A stretch of 15,722 nt of DNA. Origin: an uncultured Muribaculaceae bacterium. GTDB lineage: Bacteria > Bacteroidota > Bacteroidia > Bacteroidales > Muribaculaceae. The first letter of the stretch is position 1. Each line of letters starts with the position of its first letter. The stretch is taken from NCBI GenBank assembly GCA_905207535.1, contig CAJLLX010000042.1, positions 1-15,722 on the forward strand, read 5' to 3'. The position numbers and the translations under genes were made by a program. The notes under the pieces are model-generated. The model saw only the letters and a program-made list of their open reading frames with translations. It was not told where the DNA came from and made no database searches. Shown in pieces: positions 1-6,970 of the stretch.

Positions 1-420
1 ATCGTACCGCCCGCCGCCGCAGACGGTCCCCTGTGCGCCGATGCCGGTCGCGACAAATTCAAACACCGTGCGTCGCGCGGGACGCCCCTCCCTGTCCTGG
101 AACCAGGCCGGCGCGTAAAGCACGCCGTTTTCATCCAGCCAGTCCTTGGAAATTTTCTCCTCCATCCAACGGCCCATCACGGACTTTCCTGCGTCGCCGT
201 TCACAATGCAGGCATCGAAATAGGAGTGGAGAATAGACAGGGTGGAAAACCGGTGCTCCGAAAGCTGGCGCAATGCGTCGGCGGCGTGCACCGTCACGGT
301 CTCACCCTCCTCGAGCCCCTCGGGAAGGGGTTCGGCAATAGCTCCGGAGAATACCCACGGGTGAAAACGGTCGAGCGATTCTTCTTTGCCGCGTTTTAGT
401 CGTATGGTTTTGAGTGCCAT
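1..420 (-). CDS. RlmI-type rRNA methyltransferase N-terminus running into unrelated, HisRS-like sequence; partial, probably chimeric
   Basis: The frame opens with ATG at 420 and stays open to the window edge (140 codons seen). Residues 1 to about 48 match the N-terminal PUA region of RlmI-type SAM-dependent 23S rRNA cytosine methyltransferases: a basic start (KTIRLKRGKEESL), then RFHPWVFSGAI and an acidic EGLEEGETVTVHA stretch. In that family a segment like GxFLAxGHY should follow. Instead comes about 70 residues I cannot assign (including GRWMEEKISKDWLDENG), and then residues about 119-140 read RTVFEFVATGIGAQGTVCGG followed by GRYD. That is the class II signature of bacterial histidyl-tRNA synthetase in its Clostridia/Proteobacteria form, and I recall Bacteroidales having a different HisRS type. 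The start lies 9 nt after the rseP stop, so the true gene here is probably the last one of the dxr-rseP operon. A genuine fusion is less likely than a misassembly at the contig end. Confidence 0.6.
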   Translation of the reverse strand, partial: MALKTIRLKRGKEESLDRFHPWVFSGAIAEPLPEGLEEGETVTVHAADALRQLSEHRFSTLSILHSYFDACIVNGDAGKSVMGRWMEEKISKDWLDENGVLYAPAWFQDREGRPARRTVFEFVATGIGAQGTVCGGGRYD

Positions 421-429
421 TGCGTTATG

Positions 430-1752
430 CTATTTTATGAAGAAGCGGTATATGTCGTTGGAGTTGGCGTAGATCAGCAGGGCGAGCAGAAACAGCATGC
501 CGGCGGTCTGGGCGTACTCCAGGAATTTTTCGGATGGTTTGCGGCGGGTGACCACTTCCCAGATGAGAAACATTACATGGCCGCCGTCGAGCGCGGGGAT
601 GGGGATGATGTTCATGAATCCGAGGATGATGCTCAGGAAGGCGGTCATCTCCCAGAAGGTGCGCCAGTCCCAGGTGGCGGGGAAAAGCGAACCGATGGCG
701 CCGAAGCCGCCGATCTGCTGCGCTCCCTCCTTGCTGAAGAGGTGCTTGAGCGACCCCACATAGCTGACGAGCATGCCGGTGCCGGTGCGGATACCTACAG
801 GCACGGCTTCAATCACATTGTAGGAGGTGGTCTCCCACTCGAACACCTGGTCGGGAGCCATGAGGCCGAATCCCAGTTTGCCACCCTCAGTGGGGGTGGC
901 GTTGAGGGTGAACTGCTTGCCGTCGCGGAGCACGGTCACGGTGGTGGGCTTGCCTGCATACGCCAGGAGGGCCGGCACCATCTCGGTGTAGGAGGGGGTG
1001 AGGCTGTCGCCTACGGCCACTATGCGGTCGCCCTCTTTGATGCCCGCCTCATAGGCCGGCTCGCCGTGCATCACCTGCTTGACGAACACCGGCAGACGGA
1101 TGGCCATGGGCGCGCGGTCCTGCGGCAGGCGCATCACGGCGTCGGAGGGGAGATGGATGGTGACGGTGTCGGTGTGGTTGCGGAGCACCTTCACTTCCGA
1201 AGCCTCGAGCATGTCGAGCAGAGCGGTGCGCTTGCGCGAATCTATCAGCTCGCCGTCGGCGGTGAGGAGGATGTCGCCGTTGCGAAATCCGAGCGCCTGA
1301 GCCTCGGGCACAAAGTCCATACCCTCGTAGGCGTTCTGCAGCGGGATGGTCTTCTCTCCCCAGTAGAGTGCGATGCCGGTGTAGATGATGAAGGCGAGGA
1401 GGAAGTTGTTGAGCACACCGCCCACCATCACCATGAGGCGCTGCCAGGCCGGCTTGCTGCGAAATTCCCAGGGCTGCGGAGGCTGAGCCATCTGCTCCTT
1501 GTCCATCGACTCGTCGATCATGCCGGCGATCTTCACGTATCCGCCCAGCGGGAGCCAGCCGATGCCGTAGGTGGTCTCGGAGTTTTTCGGCTTCCATTTG
1601 GCCAGTGAGAACCATGGATTGAAGAAGAGATAGAATTTTTCTACGCGGATCTTGAAGATGCGCGCCCAGATGAAGTGGCCAAACTCGTGTATGATGACAA
1701 GAAGTGACAGAGCCACGACGAGCTGCGCTGCTTTTATGAGAAATGTTTCCAA
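430..1752 (-). CDS. rseP: RseP-family site-2 intramembrane zinc metalloprotease
   Basis: Inner-membrane protease of the S2P/M50 family, which cleaves transmembrane segments of anti-sigma factors or leftover signal peptides. The zinc-binding HEFGH motif lies in the first membrane helix (residues 22-26 from the start chosen here), and the third zinc ligand is in NIIPIPALDGG near the C-terminus (Asp about residue 389). A PDZ region lies between them (around GEPAYEAGIKEGDRI), and two hydrophobic helices close the protein. The length (about 440 residues) suits Bacteroidetes RseP. No ATG or GTG precedes HEFGH at a usable position. The frame is closed by a TGA at 1800-1798, and only TTG codons at 1797 and 1752 are available. 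I chose TTG 1752 because it gives METFLIKAAQL, as I remember for Bacteroides homologues. It lies 63 nt behind dxr and is surely co-transcribed with it. The regulatory target in this organism is unknown. Confidence 0.93.
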   Translation of the reverse strand: METFLIKAAQLVVALSLLVIIHEFGHFIWARIFKIRVEKFYLFFNPWFSLAKWKPKNSETTYGIGWLPLGGYVKIAGMIDESMDKEQMAQPPQPWEFRSKPAWQRLMVMVGGVLNNFLLAFIIYTGIALYWGEKTIPLQNAYEGMDFVPEAQALGFRNGDILLTADGELIDSRKRTALLDMLEASEVKVLRNHTDTVTIHLPSDAVMRLPQDRAPMAIRLPVFVKQVMHGEPAYEAGIKEGDRIVAVGDSLTPSYTEMVPALLAYAGKPTTVTVLRDGKQFTLNATPTEGGKLGFGLMAPDQVFEWETTSYNVIEAVPVGIRTGTGMLVSYVGSLKHLFSKEGAQQIGGFGAIGSLFPATWDWRTFWEMTAFLSIILGFMNIIPIPALDGGHVMFLIWEVVTRRKPSEKFLEYAQTAGMLFLLALLIYANSNDIYRFFIK

Positions 1753-1815
1753 AATATCGGTGTCTGTAGTGGTGAATATTGCGTGATGTATGGTCAATCA
1801 GTAGCTTCCGGCGCG

Positions 1816-2991
1816 TCAGCCCGGCAGAAGCGACTCGGCATAGCGCCGGGCGGCGGCGTTGGTCTCCACATAGTCGGCCAGCGTGGGATGCTCCACGAAG
1901 GGGATGCGCTCGAGAGTGTCGGTGATGAGCGTGTAGATGCGTGTGAATGGGATGCGGCCATGCAGGAAGGCTGCCACAGCCACCTCGTTGGCGGCGTTGA
2001 TCACACAGGCGGTGTTGCCGCCGCGCCGCAGGGCGAAATGGCCGAAATCTATGGCAGGGAAGCGCTTGCGGTCAGGCTCCTCGAAGGTGAGTGAGGCCAT
2101 CCGTTGGATGGTCAGCGGAGAGTCGGAGGTGGGGAGACGGTGGGTCTCGCCGAGGGCGTAGCGGATGGGCAGACGCATGTCGGGCACCCCCAGCTGCGCC
2201 TTGACGGCACCGTCGATAAATTCCACCATCGAGTGGACTATGCTCTGCGGATGCACCACGGCCGAGATGCGGTCGGGCTCCATGCCGAAAAGCCATCGCG
2301 CCTCGATTATCTCGAAGGCTTTGTTGACCATAGTGGCCGAGTCGATGGTGATTTTGGCTCCCATGGCCCAGTTGGGGTGGTGGAGGGCATCCTTGACCGT
2401 CACATGCTCGAGCTGCTCTGCCGACATGCCGCGGAAGGGACCACCCGAGGCTGTGATGATGAGACGGCGCACCGACTCGGGGTCCTCGCCCTGAAGGCAC
2501 TGGTAGATGGCCGAGTGCTCTGAGTCGACCGGATAGAGCCGCGAGGGGGAGGCGCCGAGGGCTGCCGTGACTATGTCGCCGGCCACCACCAGGGTCTCCT
2601 TGTTGGCCAGGGCTATATCCTTGCCGGCGCCTATGGCGCGCAGGGTGGGTGCGAGGCCGCTGTAGCCCACGGTGGCAGTGACCACGGTGTCGAAGCAGTC
2701 GGCGGCCATGGCGTCGTTGATGGCACCCTGACCGGCCGCAGTGGCGATACCGAGCTGCTCGAGGGCGTCTTTGAGTTTCCAGTATTTCGTAGTGTCGGCG
2801 ATCACAGCCATCTCAGGGCGCCATATCTGGGCCTGAAGGATGAGGGTGTCGACCTTCGATCCGGCCACCAGCACGGTGGGGCGGAAGCGGTCGGGGTATT
2901 CTTCGATGACCTGGAGGGTCTGAGTGCCGATGGAGCCGGTGCTGCCGAGCACGGCTATTCGCTTGTATGGGGTATTGTTATCTTTCGCCAT
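1816..2991 (-). CDS. dxr: 1-deoxy-D-xylulose 5-phosphate reductoisomerase
   Basis: Second enzyme of the MEP isoprenoid pathway: it rearranges and reduces DXP to 2-C-methyl-D-erythritol 4-phosphate with NADPH and a divalent metal, in the cytosol. Visible marks are the NADPH-binding GSTGSIG (residues 16-22), ANKETLV (about 129-135), the metal site VDSEHSA (Asp156, Glu158), the loop HHPNWAMGAKITIDSAT with NKAFEIIE after it (Glu227), and HPQSIVHSMVEF. The length of 391 residues is normal for the family. The frame can be extended upstream to a TTG at 3024, but the ATG at 2991 is preferred: it begins just before KRIAVLGSTG, and a perfect -7 box lies at 3019-3012, inside the longer version. First gene of the dxr-rseP-methyltransferase operon. 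Confidence 0.96.
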   Translation of the reverse strand: MAKDNNTPYKRIAVLGSTGSIGTQTLQVIEEYPDRFRPTVLVAGSKVDTLILQAQIWRPEMAVIADTTKYWKLKDALEQLGIATAAGQGAINDAMAADCFDTVVTATVGYSGLAPTLRAIGAGKDIALANKETLVVAGDIVTAALGASPSRLYPVDSEHSAIYQCLQGEDPESVRRLIITASGGPFRGMSAEQLEHVTVKDALHHPNWAMGAKITIDSATMVNKAFEIIEARWLFGMEPDRISAVVHPQSIVHSMVEFIDGAVKAQLGVPDMRLPIRYALGETHRLPTSDSPLTIQRMASLTFEEPDRKRFPAIDFGHFALRRGGNTACVINAANEVAVAAFLHGRIPFTRIYTLITDTLERIPFVEHPTLADYVETNAAARRYAESLLPG

Positions 2992-3011
2992 TGTCCGTAT
3001 TTTCGGAATGG

Positions 3012-3042
3012 CAAAGTTACGCAATTTAGCCCAAATAAAAAA
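3012..3042 (-). promoter_or_regulatory. Candidate Bacteroidetes-type promoter of the dxr operon
   Basis: Read on the minus strand, 3019-3012 is TAACTTTG, an exact match to the Bacteroidetes -7 consensus TAnnTTTG. About 19-20 nt further upstream lies only a T-run (minus-strand TTTT), a weak -33 element. Transcription would start near 3005, some 14 nt before the dxr ATG at 2991. The -33 region lies inside the cydB terminator palindrome, so one operon's end and the next one's start share bases. Confidence 0.5.
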
Positions 3043-3069
3043 AGGTGATACGCGCGTATCACCTTTTTT
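3038..3069 (-). terminator. Intrinsic terminator of the cyd operon
   Basis: A perfect 32-nt palindrome: arms of 16 nt with core GGTGATACGC/GCGTATCACC, flanked by A6 on one side and T6 on the other, so it can act in either direction. In RNA the central CGCG bases form the loop. It lies about 85 nt behind the cydB stop and directly before the dxr promoter, where an operon boundary is expected. No plus-strand gene ends here. Confidence 0.85.
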
Positions 3070-3153
3070 AGCAATTGCCGGGGCCTTGCCGGCCCTTACG
3101 GGACCCTTGCGGGATCCTCCGTGGCGCTCAGCGCCGCGCAGGAAGCGGGATTT

Positions 3154-4293
3154 TCAGTATTTGTGGTCGTCGGTCTCCACCTCTTTGGCCGTGATGGCTG
3201 GATTGGTCATCTTGTGCCATACGTAGGCTATGTAGCCGATGACTATGGGGAGCAGAAGCGTTACCCAGGCCATGGTGGTGAGGGTAAACTCGCTCGAGGA
3301 GGCGTTGGTGATGAAGAGCGAGCTCTCGGGATGGGTGGTGGAGGGGAGGAAGGCGGTGTTGTTGTAGCCACTGATGCAGAAGAGGCAGGTGACTACGAGC
3401 ACCACACCGATGCCGGCCCACCAGAAGCCGCCGCGGAAGGTCTCGGAGAGCGATGCGCGGATGATGGCGTAGAGCACCATGAGCACGCCGATGAGGAAGA
3501 TGGCGCCTATCCACCAGAGGTCGATGAGATTAAAGAAATATTTGTGGGGTACTTCGGCCACAAATCCGTCCTCGGTCATCGTGTAGCCGGGGGCCATGAA
3601 GAGCGCGAAGAGGAAGGAGAGGAAGAGCAGCACGAAGATGGTGCCGTTGATGAGCACGGAGGTGCGGCTGCGGCGCATGAAGTCGGTCTCCTCCTGAGCT
3701 TTGACATAGTCGCGGATGAAGAGCGAGCCGAGGGTGCGGGCCAGGAAATAGACGGTGAATCCGAGCAGCAGAGTGGGGATGGAGAAGATCAGGTTGAAGC
3801 CGTGAGAGCTGTTCCACACCGATATAACGGGAGCCGAGGGGTCGAGGATGCTCGAACGCACCACCTGGAAGTCGGCGCCGAAAAACTGCATCCCCACAGC
3901 CACGCCGAGGAGCACACATCCGAAGAATCCGTTGATCCACAGGAAGATGTCGTAGGTGGCGGTGCCGAAGATATTGCCGGGCTTGGAGCGGAACTCATAG
4001 CTGACGGCCTGCAGGATGAAGCTCAGCAGGATGAGCATCCACAGCCAGTAGGCGCCGCCGAAGCTGGTGGAATAATAGAGAGGGAACGAGGCGAAGAAGG
4101 CGCCGCCGAAGGTGACCAGAGTGGTGAAGGTCAATTCCCACTTGCGTCCGAGTGCATTGACGATGAGCGATTTGCGCTGAGGGTCGCGCTGGCCCCAGAT
4201 CATGGTCTGTCCGCCCTGTACGAAGAGGAGGAACACCAGGATGCCGCCCAGCAGCGAGATGATGAACCACCAATATATCTGTAATGCTTCCAT
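3154..4293 (-). CDS. cydB: Cytochrome bd quinol oxidase subunit II
   Basis: Integral-membrane partner of CydA in the bd-type terminal oxidase, which oxidises quinol and reduces O2 to water with high affinity. 379 residues, a normal length, with about eight to nine hydrophobic helices. The N-terminus MEALQIYWWFIISLLGGILV and the following LFVQGGQTMIWG are typical of CydB, as is the run of helices with short polar loops. No cofactor ligands are expected in this subunit. ATG start at 4293, 33 nt behind the cydA stop, and certainly in the same transcript. In Bacteroidales, anaerobes that tolerate nanomolar oxygen, this oxidase removes traces of O2 (family knowledge). Confidence 0.96.
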   Translation of the reverse strand: MEALQIYWWFIISLLGGILVFLLFVQGGQTMIWGQRDPQRKSLIVNALGRKWELTFTTLVTFGGAFFASFPLYYSTSFGGAYWLWMLILLSFILQAVSYEFRSKPGNIFGTATYDIFLWINGFFGCVLLGVAVGMQFFGADFQVVRSSILDPSAPVISVWNSSHGFNLIFSIPTLLLGFTVYFLARTLGSLFIRDYVKAQEETDFMRRSRTSVLINGTIFVLLFLSFLFALFMAPGYTMTEDGFVAEVPHKYFFNLIDLWWIGAIFLIGVLMVLYAIIRASLSETFRGGFWWAGIGVVLVVTCLFCISGYNNTAFLPSTTHPESSLFITNASSSEFTLTTMAWVTLLLPIVIGYIAYVWHKMTNPAITAKEVETDDHKY

Positions 4294-4326
4294 ATTGTTG
4301 TCGAAGTGTTAGAAATTAGGTGAAAA

Positions 4327-5910
4327 TCAGTGTTTTGAGCCCTCCTCGGGGCCGTTGATGATGTCGCGGTGCGAAGCCTTGGCAATCTCGCGGCACATGA
4401 TGCTGATATCGGCCACGATCAGTGCGGCGAAGACGGCCACGAACATCCAGAAGGTGAGCTGCACCGAGCCCGACGAGATGGCCGAGATGGCGGCGCGGCA
4501 GGGGAGCAGCCCCTCGATGGTCCAGGGCTGACGGCCCACTTCGGCGGTGACCCATCCGGCCTCGCTCACGAGCCACACGATGGGGATGCTGATGATGCCG
4601 AAGAAGATTACCCACTTGTTTTCAAGCACATGAGGCTTGCGGTAGCTGAGGATGAGCATGGCGATGAAGAGGAGCAGCAGATAGCCGCCGCCCATTACCA
4701 TCACACGGAATGCGTAGAAGGTGAGCGCCACCGGCGGTATGGCGTCGGAGGGGCTGTCGAGGTAACCGTAGCCGAAGTAGGGAAAATCGGCCATGAAAGC
4801 CTCGCGGCTGGCGGCCATAGCTTCGGTATCGCCCTCGGCGCGGGCTTTGTCGTAGATGCGCAGGGCTTCCTGGGCGGCGCGTCCGCGGGCTATGCGGTCG
4901 GCATAGCTTACGGTGTTGATAGTGTCGCCGTTGGCGTCGAGACTCACGCCGTCGATGATGTCGGCGATGCCGGGCACGAAGCTGTGCATGTCGTGGTTGG
5001 CGAGAATCGAAAGCCCGTAGGGGATGGATATTTCGCCAAGGATGGCGGGCTCGTCATTGTCGACGGTTTTGGCGGGGTTGACAATGCCGAAAGCCACGAG
5101 GCTCTGCCCCTGATTGCCGTGGTACAGACCCTCCATGGCGGCGAGCTTCATCGGCTGCTTCTCGGCTACCTGCACGGCCGAGCCGTCGCCGGTGTAGATG
5201 GTGAGCAGGATGCCGGCCAGGCCCACCCACGAAGCGATCTTCATTGAGTCTTTGGCCATCTCCACATTGCTCTTGCGGAGGAGGAACCAGCAGCTGACGC
5301 CCACTACGAATACACCTCCGAGCACCCAGCCCGAGAGCACGGTGTGGAAGAACTTTTTGACAGCCACCGGCGAGAGCGCCACGTCGGCGAAGGAGGTCAT
5401 CACATTGCGCATCTGGTCGGGGTCGAAGGTCATACCCACGGGATATTGCATCCAGGCGTTGGCCACGAGGATCCAGTAGGCCGATAGGCAGATGCCGATG
5501 GCGGTGAGCCATGTGGCGGCGAGGTGGAATCCCTTGCTGACACGCTTCCAGCCGAAGAACATCACCGCGATGAAGGTGCTCTCGAGGAAGAAGGCCGCAA
5601 TACCTTCGATGGCGAGGGGCGCTCCGAAGATGTCGCCGACAAACCACGAGTAGTTGCTCCAGTTGGTGCCGAACTCAAATTCGAGGATGATGCCGGTGGC
5701 CACGCCGCAGGCGAAGTTGATGCCGAAAAGGAGCATCCAGAACTTGGCAATGCGTTTCCAGCGCTCATTGCCGGTCTTGTAATAGATACTTTCCATAATG
5801 CCGACAATCAGCGATAGACCAATGCTGAGCGGCACGAAAATCCAGTGGATGATGGCTGTGAGTGCGAATTGTGCTCTCGACCAGTCGACGGTGCTTAAAA
5901 GTTCGTCCAT
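4327..5910 (-). CDS. cydA: Cytochrome bd quinol oxidase subunit I
   Basis: Catalytic subunit carrying the three haems and the quinol site. 527 residues. Ligands by comparison with E. coli CydA: His22 (high-spin haem site), His189 in VKKFFHTVLSGW and Met404 in FYAFRVMVMGG (low-spin haem b558), and Glu102 and Glu110 in the IEG...FFLEST helix (proton path). The quinol-binding loop starts at KQPMKLAAMEG (Lys251, Glu260), and the signature GRQPW is at 459-463. The Q-loop region (about 260-390) includes an alanine- and charge-rich stretch, RIARGRAAQEALRIYDKARA, and has diverged from E. coli. ATG start at 5910. The order DUF4492-cydA-cydB is the usual Bacteroidetes layout. Nothing suggests a defect. 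Confidence 0.97.
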   Translation of the reverse strand: MDELLSTVDWSRAQFALTAIIHWIFVPLSIGLSLIVGIMESIYYKTGNERWKRIAKFWMLLFGINFACGVATGIILEFEFGTNWSNYSWFVGDIFGAPLAIEGIAAFFLESTFIAVMFFGWKRVSKGFHLAATWLTAIGICLSAYWILVANAWMQYPVGMTFDPDQMRNVMTSFADVALSPVAVKKFFHTVLSGWVLGGVFVVGVSCWFLLRKSNVEMAKDSMKIASWVGLAGILLTIYTGDGSAVQVAEKQPMKLAAMEGLYHGNQGQSLVAFGIVNPAKTVDNDEPAILGEISIPYGLSILANHDMHSFVPGIADIIDGVSLDANGDTINTVSYADRIARGRAAQEALRIYDKARAEGDTEAMAASREAFMADFPYFGYGYLDSPSDAIPPVALTFYAFRVMVMGGGYLLLLFIAMLILSYRKPHVLENKWVIFFGIISIPIVWLVSEAGWVTAEVGRQPWTIEGLLPCRAAISAISSGSVQLTFWMFVAVFAALIVADISIMCREIAKASHRDIINGPEEGSKH

Positions 5911-5983
5911 GTGTTAGATGTATGGTGATAAAAAATGTTATTCTTTGTTGCCAGGAGAGAGGATCGCAAGGGTATAATTGTGG

Positions 5984-6202
5984 TTATCTGCCGGTGAGGG
6001 CGGTGCGCACGGCCTGTGCCCGCGCTTCGTCGTCGGGATAGTTCTCCTCAAGTATGTCGGGGAAGAAAAACAGCTTGAACACCAGGAAGATGATGGCAAG
6101 TTTGATGATGATGATCATCCATAGCCGGCGTCCCACGGTCATCGACCGGAAACCATCGGCGTACATGCTCCATGCTTTATGGAAAAATCCCTCTTTTTTC
6201 AT
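5984..6202 (-). CDS. DUF4492 single-pass membrane peptide upstream of cydA
   Basis: 72 residues: a short basic and aromatic N-terminus (MKKEGFFHKAWSMYADGFRS), a GRRLW turn, one strongly hydrophobic helix (about residues 27-49, IIIIKLAIIFLVFKLFFFPDI), and a charged cytosolic or periplasmic tail. I recognise it as DUF4492, a family I recall mainly next to cydAB in Bacteroidetes and Campylobacterota. Position and build recall the small bd-oxidase subunits CydX/CydH that cap or stabilise haem helices, but there is no sequence motif to prove that role. ATG start at 6202, 73 nt ahead of cydA. It is the first gene of the operon, behind the promoter candidate at 6314-6343. Confidence 0.85.
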   Translation of the reverse strand: MKKEGFFHKAWSMYADGFRSMTVGRRLWMIIIIKLAIIFLVFKLFFFPDILEENYPDDEARAQAVRTALTGR

Positions 6203-6243
6203 CGGTTTAGACTGGCGCGGGGCCGGGGTGTGGAAAAATTTTG

Positions 6244-6274
6244 TTGCAAAGTTGGGCGTTTCTGTTTAACTTTG
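6244..6274 (+). promoter_or_regulatory. Candidate promoter for the DUF4494-yggS operon
   Basis: Plus strand: TTG at 6244-6246, a 20-nt spacer, then TAACTTTG at 6267-6274, an exact TAnnTTTG. Transcription would start near 6281 and leave a 5' leader of about 190 nt before the ATG at 6473. No better -7 box lies nearer the gene. The leader holds a short GC hairpin at 6387-6401 (CCGCGC-TCG-GCGCGG), and I see nothing else recognisable in it. Confidence 0.4.
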
Positions 6275-6313
6275 TCCTGCTTTTCCGACACCGCAGCCCG
6301 GTGTATCGGAATG

Positions 6314-6343
6314 CAAAATTAAAAAAACTTTTTTTAATACAAA
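6314..6343 (-). promoter_or_regulatory. Candidate promoter of the DUF4492-cydAB operon
   Basis: On the minus strand TTTG lies at 6343-6340, then 18 nt, then TAATTTTG at 6321-6314, matching the Bacteroidetes -33/-7 pair. The start site would be near 6307, giving a leader of about 105 nt before the ATG at 6202. It diverges from the plus-strand candidate at 6244-6274, with the two transcripts overlapping slightly at their 5' ends. I see no clear operator palindrome for an oxygen regulator. Confidence 0.5.
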
Positions 6344-6472
6344 TTTATTGCGGCAAAAGTTGAAAAAATATTCCGTCGGCATGCATCCGCGCTCGGCGCG
6401 GGGGAGGAGCATGATGATAGCGAATAGCATGATTTTCAGGCCGCAGCAAATCTAAAACAGTATAAAGGTAAA

Positions 6473-6937
6473 ATGGCAAACTGGTTTGAATGTAAGATCC
6501 GTTACGACAAGACCCAGGAGAACGGGTCGATAAAGAAAGTGACCGAGCCCTATCTGGTAGACGCTCTGAGCTTCACCGAGGCCGAGGCCCGCATCATCGA
6601 GGAGATGACCCCCTTCATCAGCGGTGAGGTGGATGTCAACGCCGTAAAGCGCACCAAAATCTCGGAAATCTTCTGGGACGACTCCGCCGACAAGTGGTAT
6701 CTGGTGAAGGTGGCTTTCATCACCATCGACGAGAAGACCGCACAGGAGAAGAAGTCGACTTCGCTTATCCTTGTCGCCGGCAACGACTTCAAGGGGGCCT
6801 ATAACAACTTTATGGAGGGTATGAAGGGCACCATGGCCGACTTTGAGATCACCTCTATCACCGAAACCCCGCTGATGGACGTGTATAAGGTGAAGCTGTC
6901 GGGCGACAACACCCCCAAGGCCGAAGAGAAGGCATGA
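6473..6937 (+). CDS. DUF4494 domain protein
   Basis: 154 residues, soluble, acidic, without a signal peptide or membrane helix. The beginning MANWFECKIRYDKTQENGSI, with VTEPYLVDALSFTEAEARI after it and KWYLVKVAFITIDE further on, identifies DUF4494, a family I know from Bacteroidetes only. No catalytic motif is visible. The alternation of short beta strands and helices suggests a small alpha/beta fold, and the C-terminal tail (about residues 145-154, NTPKAEEKA) is low-complexity. Its function is unknown. It is followed after 33 nt by the yggS-family gene, so the two are probably co-transcribed, and I recall the same pairing in Bacteroides. ATG start at 6473 behind an A-rich stretch (TATAAAGGTAAA), usual for this phylum. 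Confidence 0.88.
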   Translation: MANWFECKIRYDKTQENGSIKKVTEPYLVDALSFTEAEARIIEEMTPFISGEVDVNAVKRTKISEIFWDDSADKWYLVKVAFITIDEKTAQEKKSTSLILVAGNDFKGAYNNFMEGMKGTMADFEITSITETPLMDVYKVKLSGDNTPKAEEKA

Positions 6938-6970
6938 CCCGAATCATGACCGAAACCAAAAGATGAAGTC

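Noticed and set aside
33..236. 67-codon plus-strand frame at the left edge
   Set aside because: Arg/Pro/Ser-rich product typical of an off-frame reading; the minus frame has clear protein motifs.
427..1608. Long plus-strand open frame (393 codons) opposite rseP
   Set aside because: His/Gly/Glu-rich translation without family resemblance, antisense to a clear protease; such frames arise from GC-rich codon positions.
2992..3024. TTG start for dxr at 3024
   Set aside because: It would place the promoter -7 box inside the coding region and add residues not usual for the family; ATG 2991 fits better.
3121..4284. Long plus-strand open frame opposite cydB
   Set aside because: Glu/Gly/His-rich low-complexity product mirroring the cydB codons; cydB on the other strand is certain.
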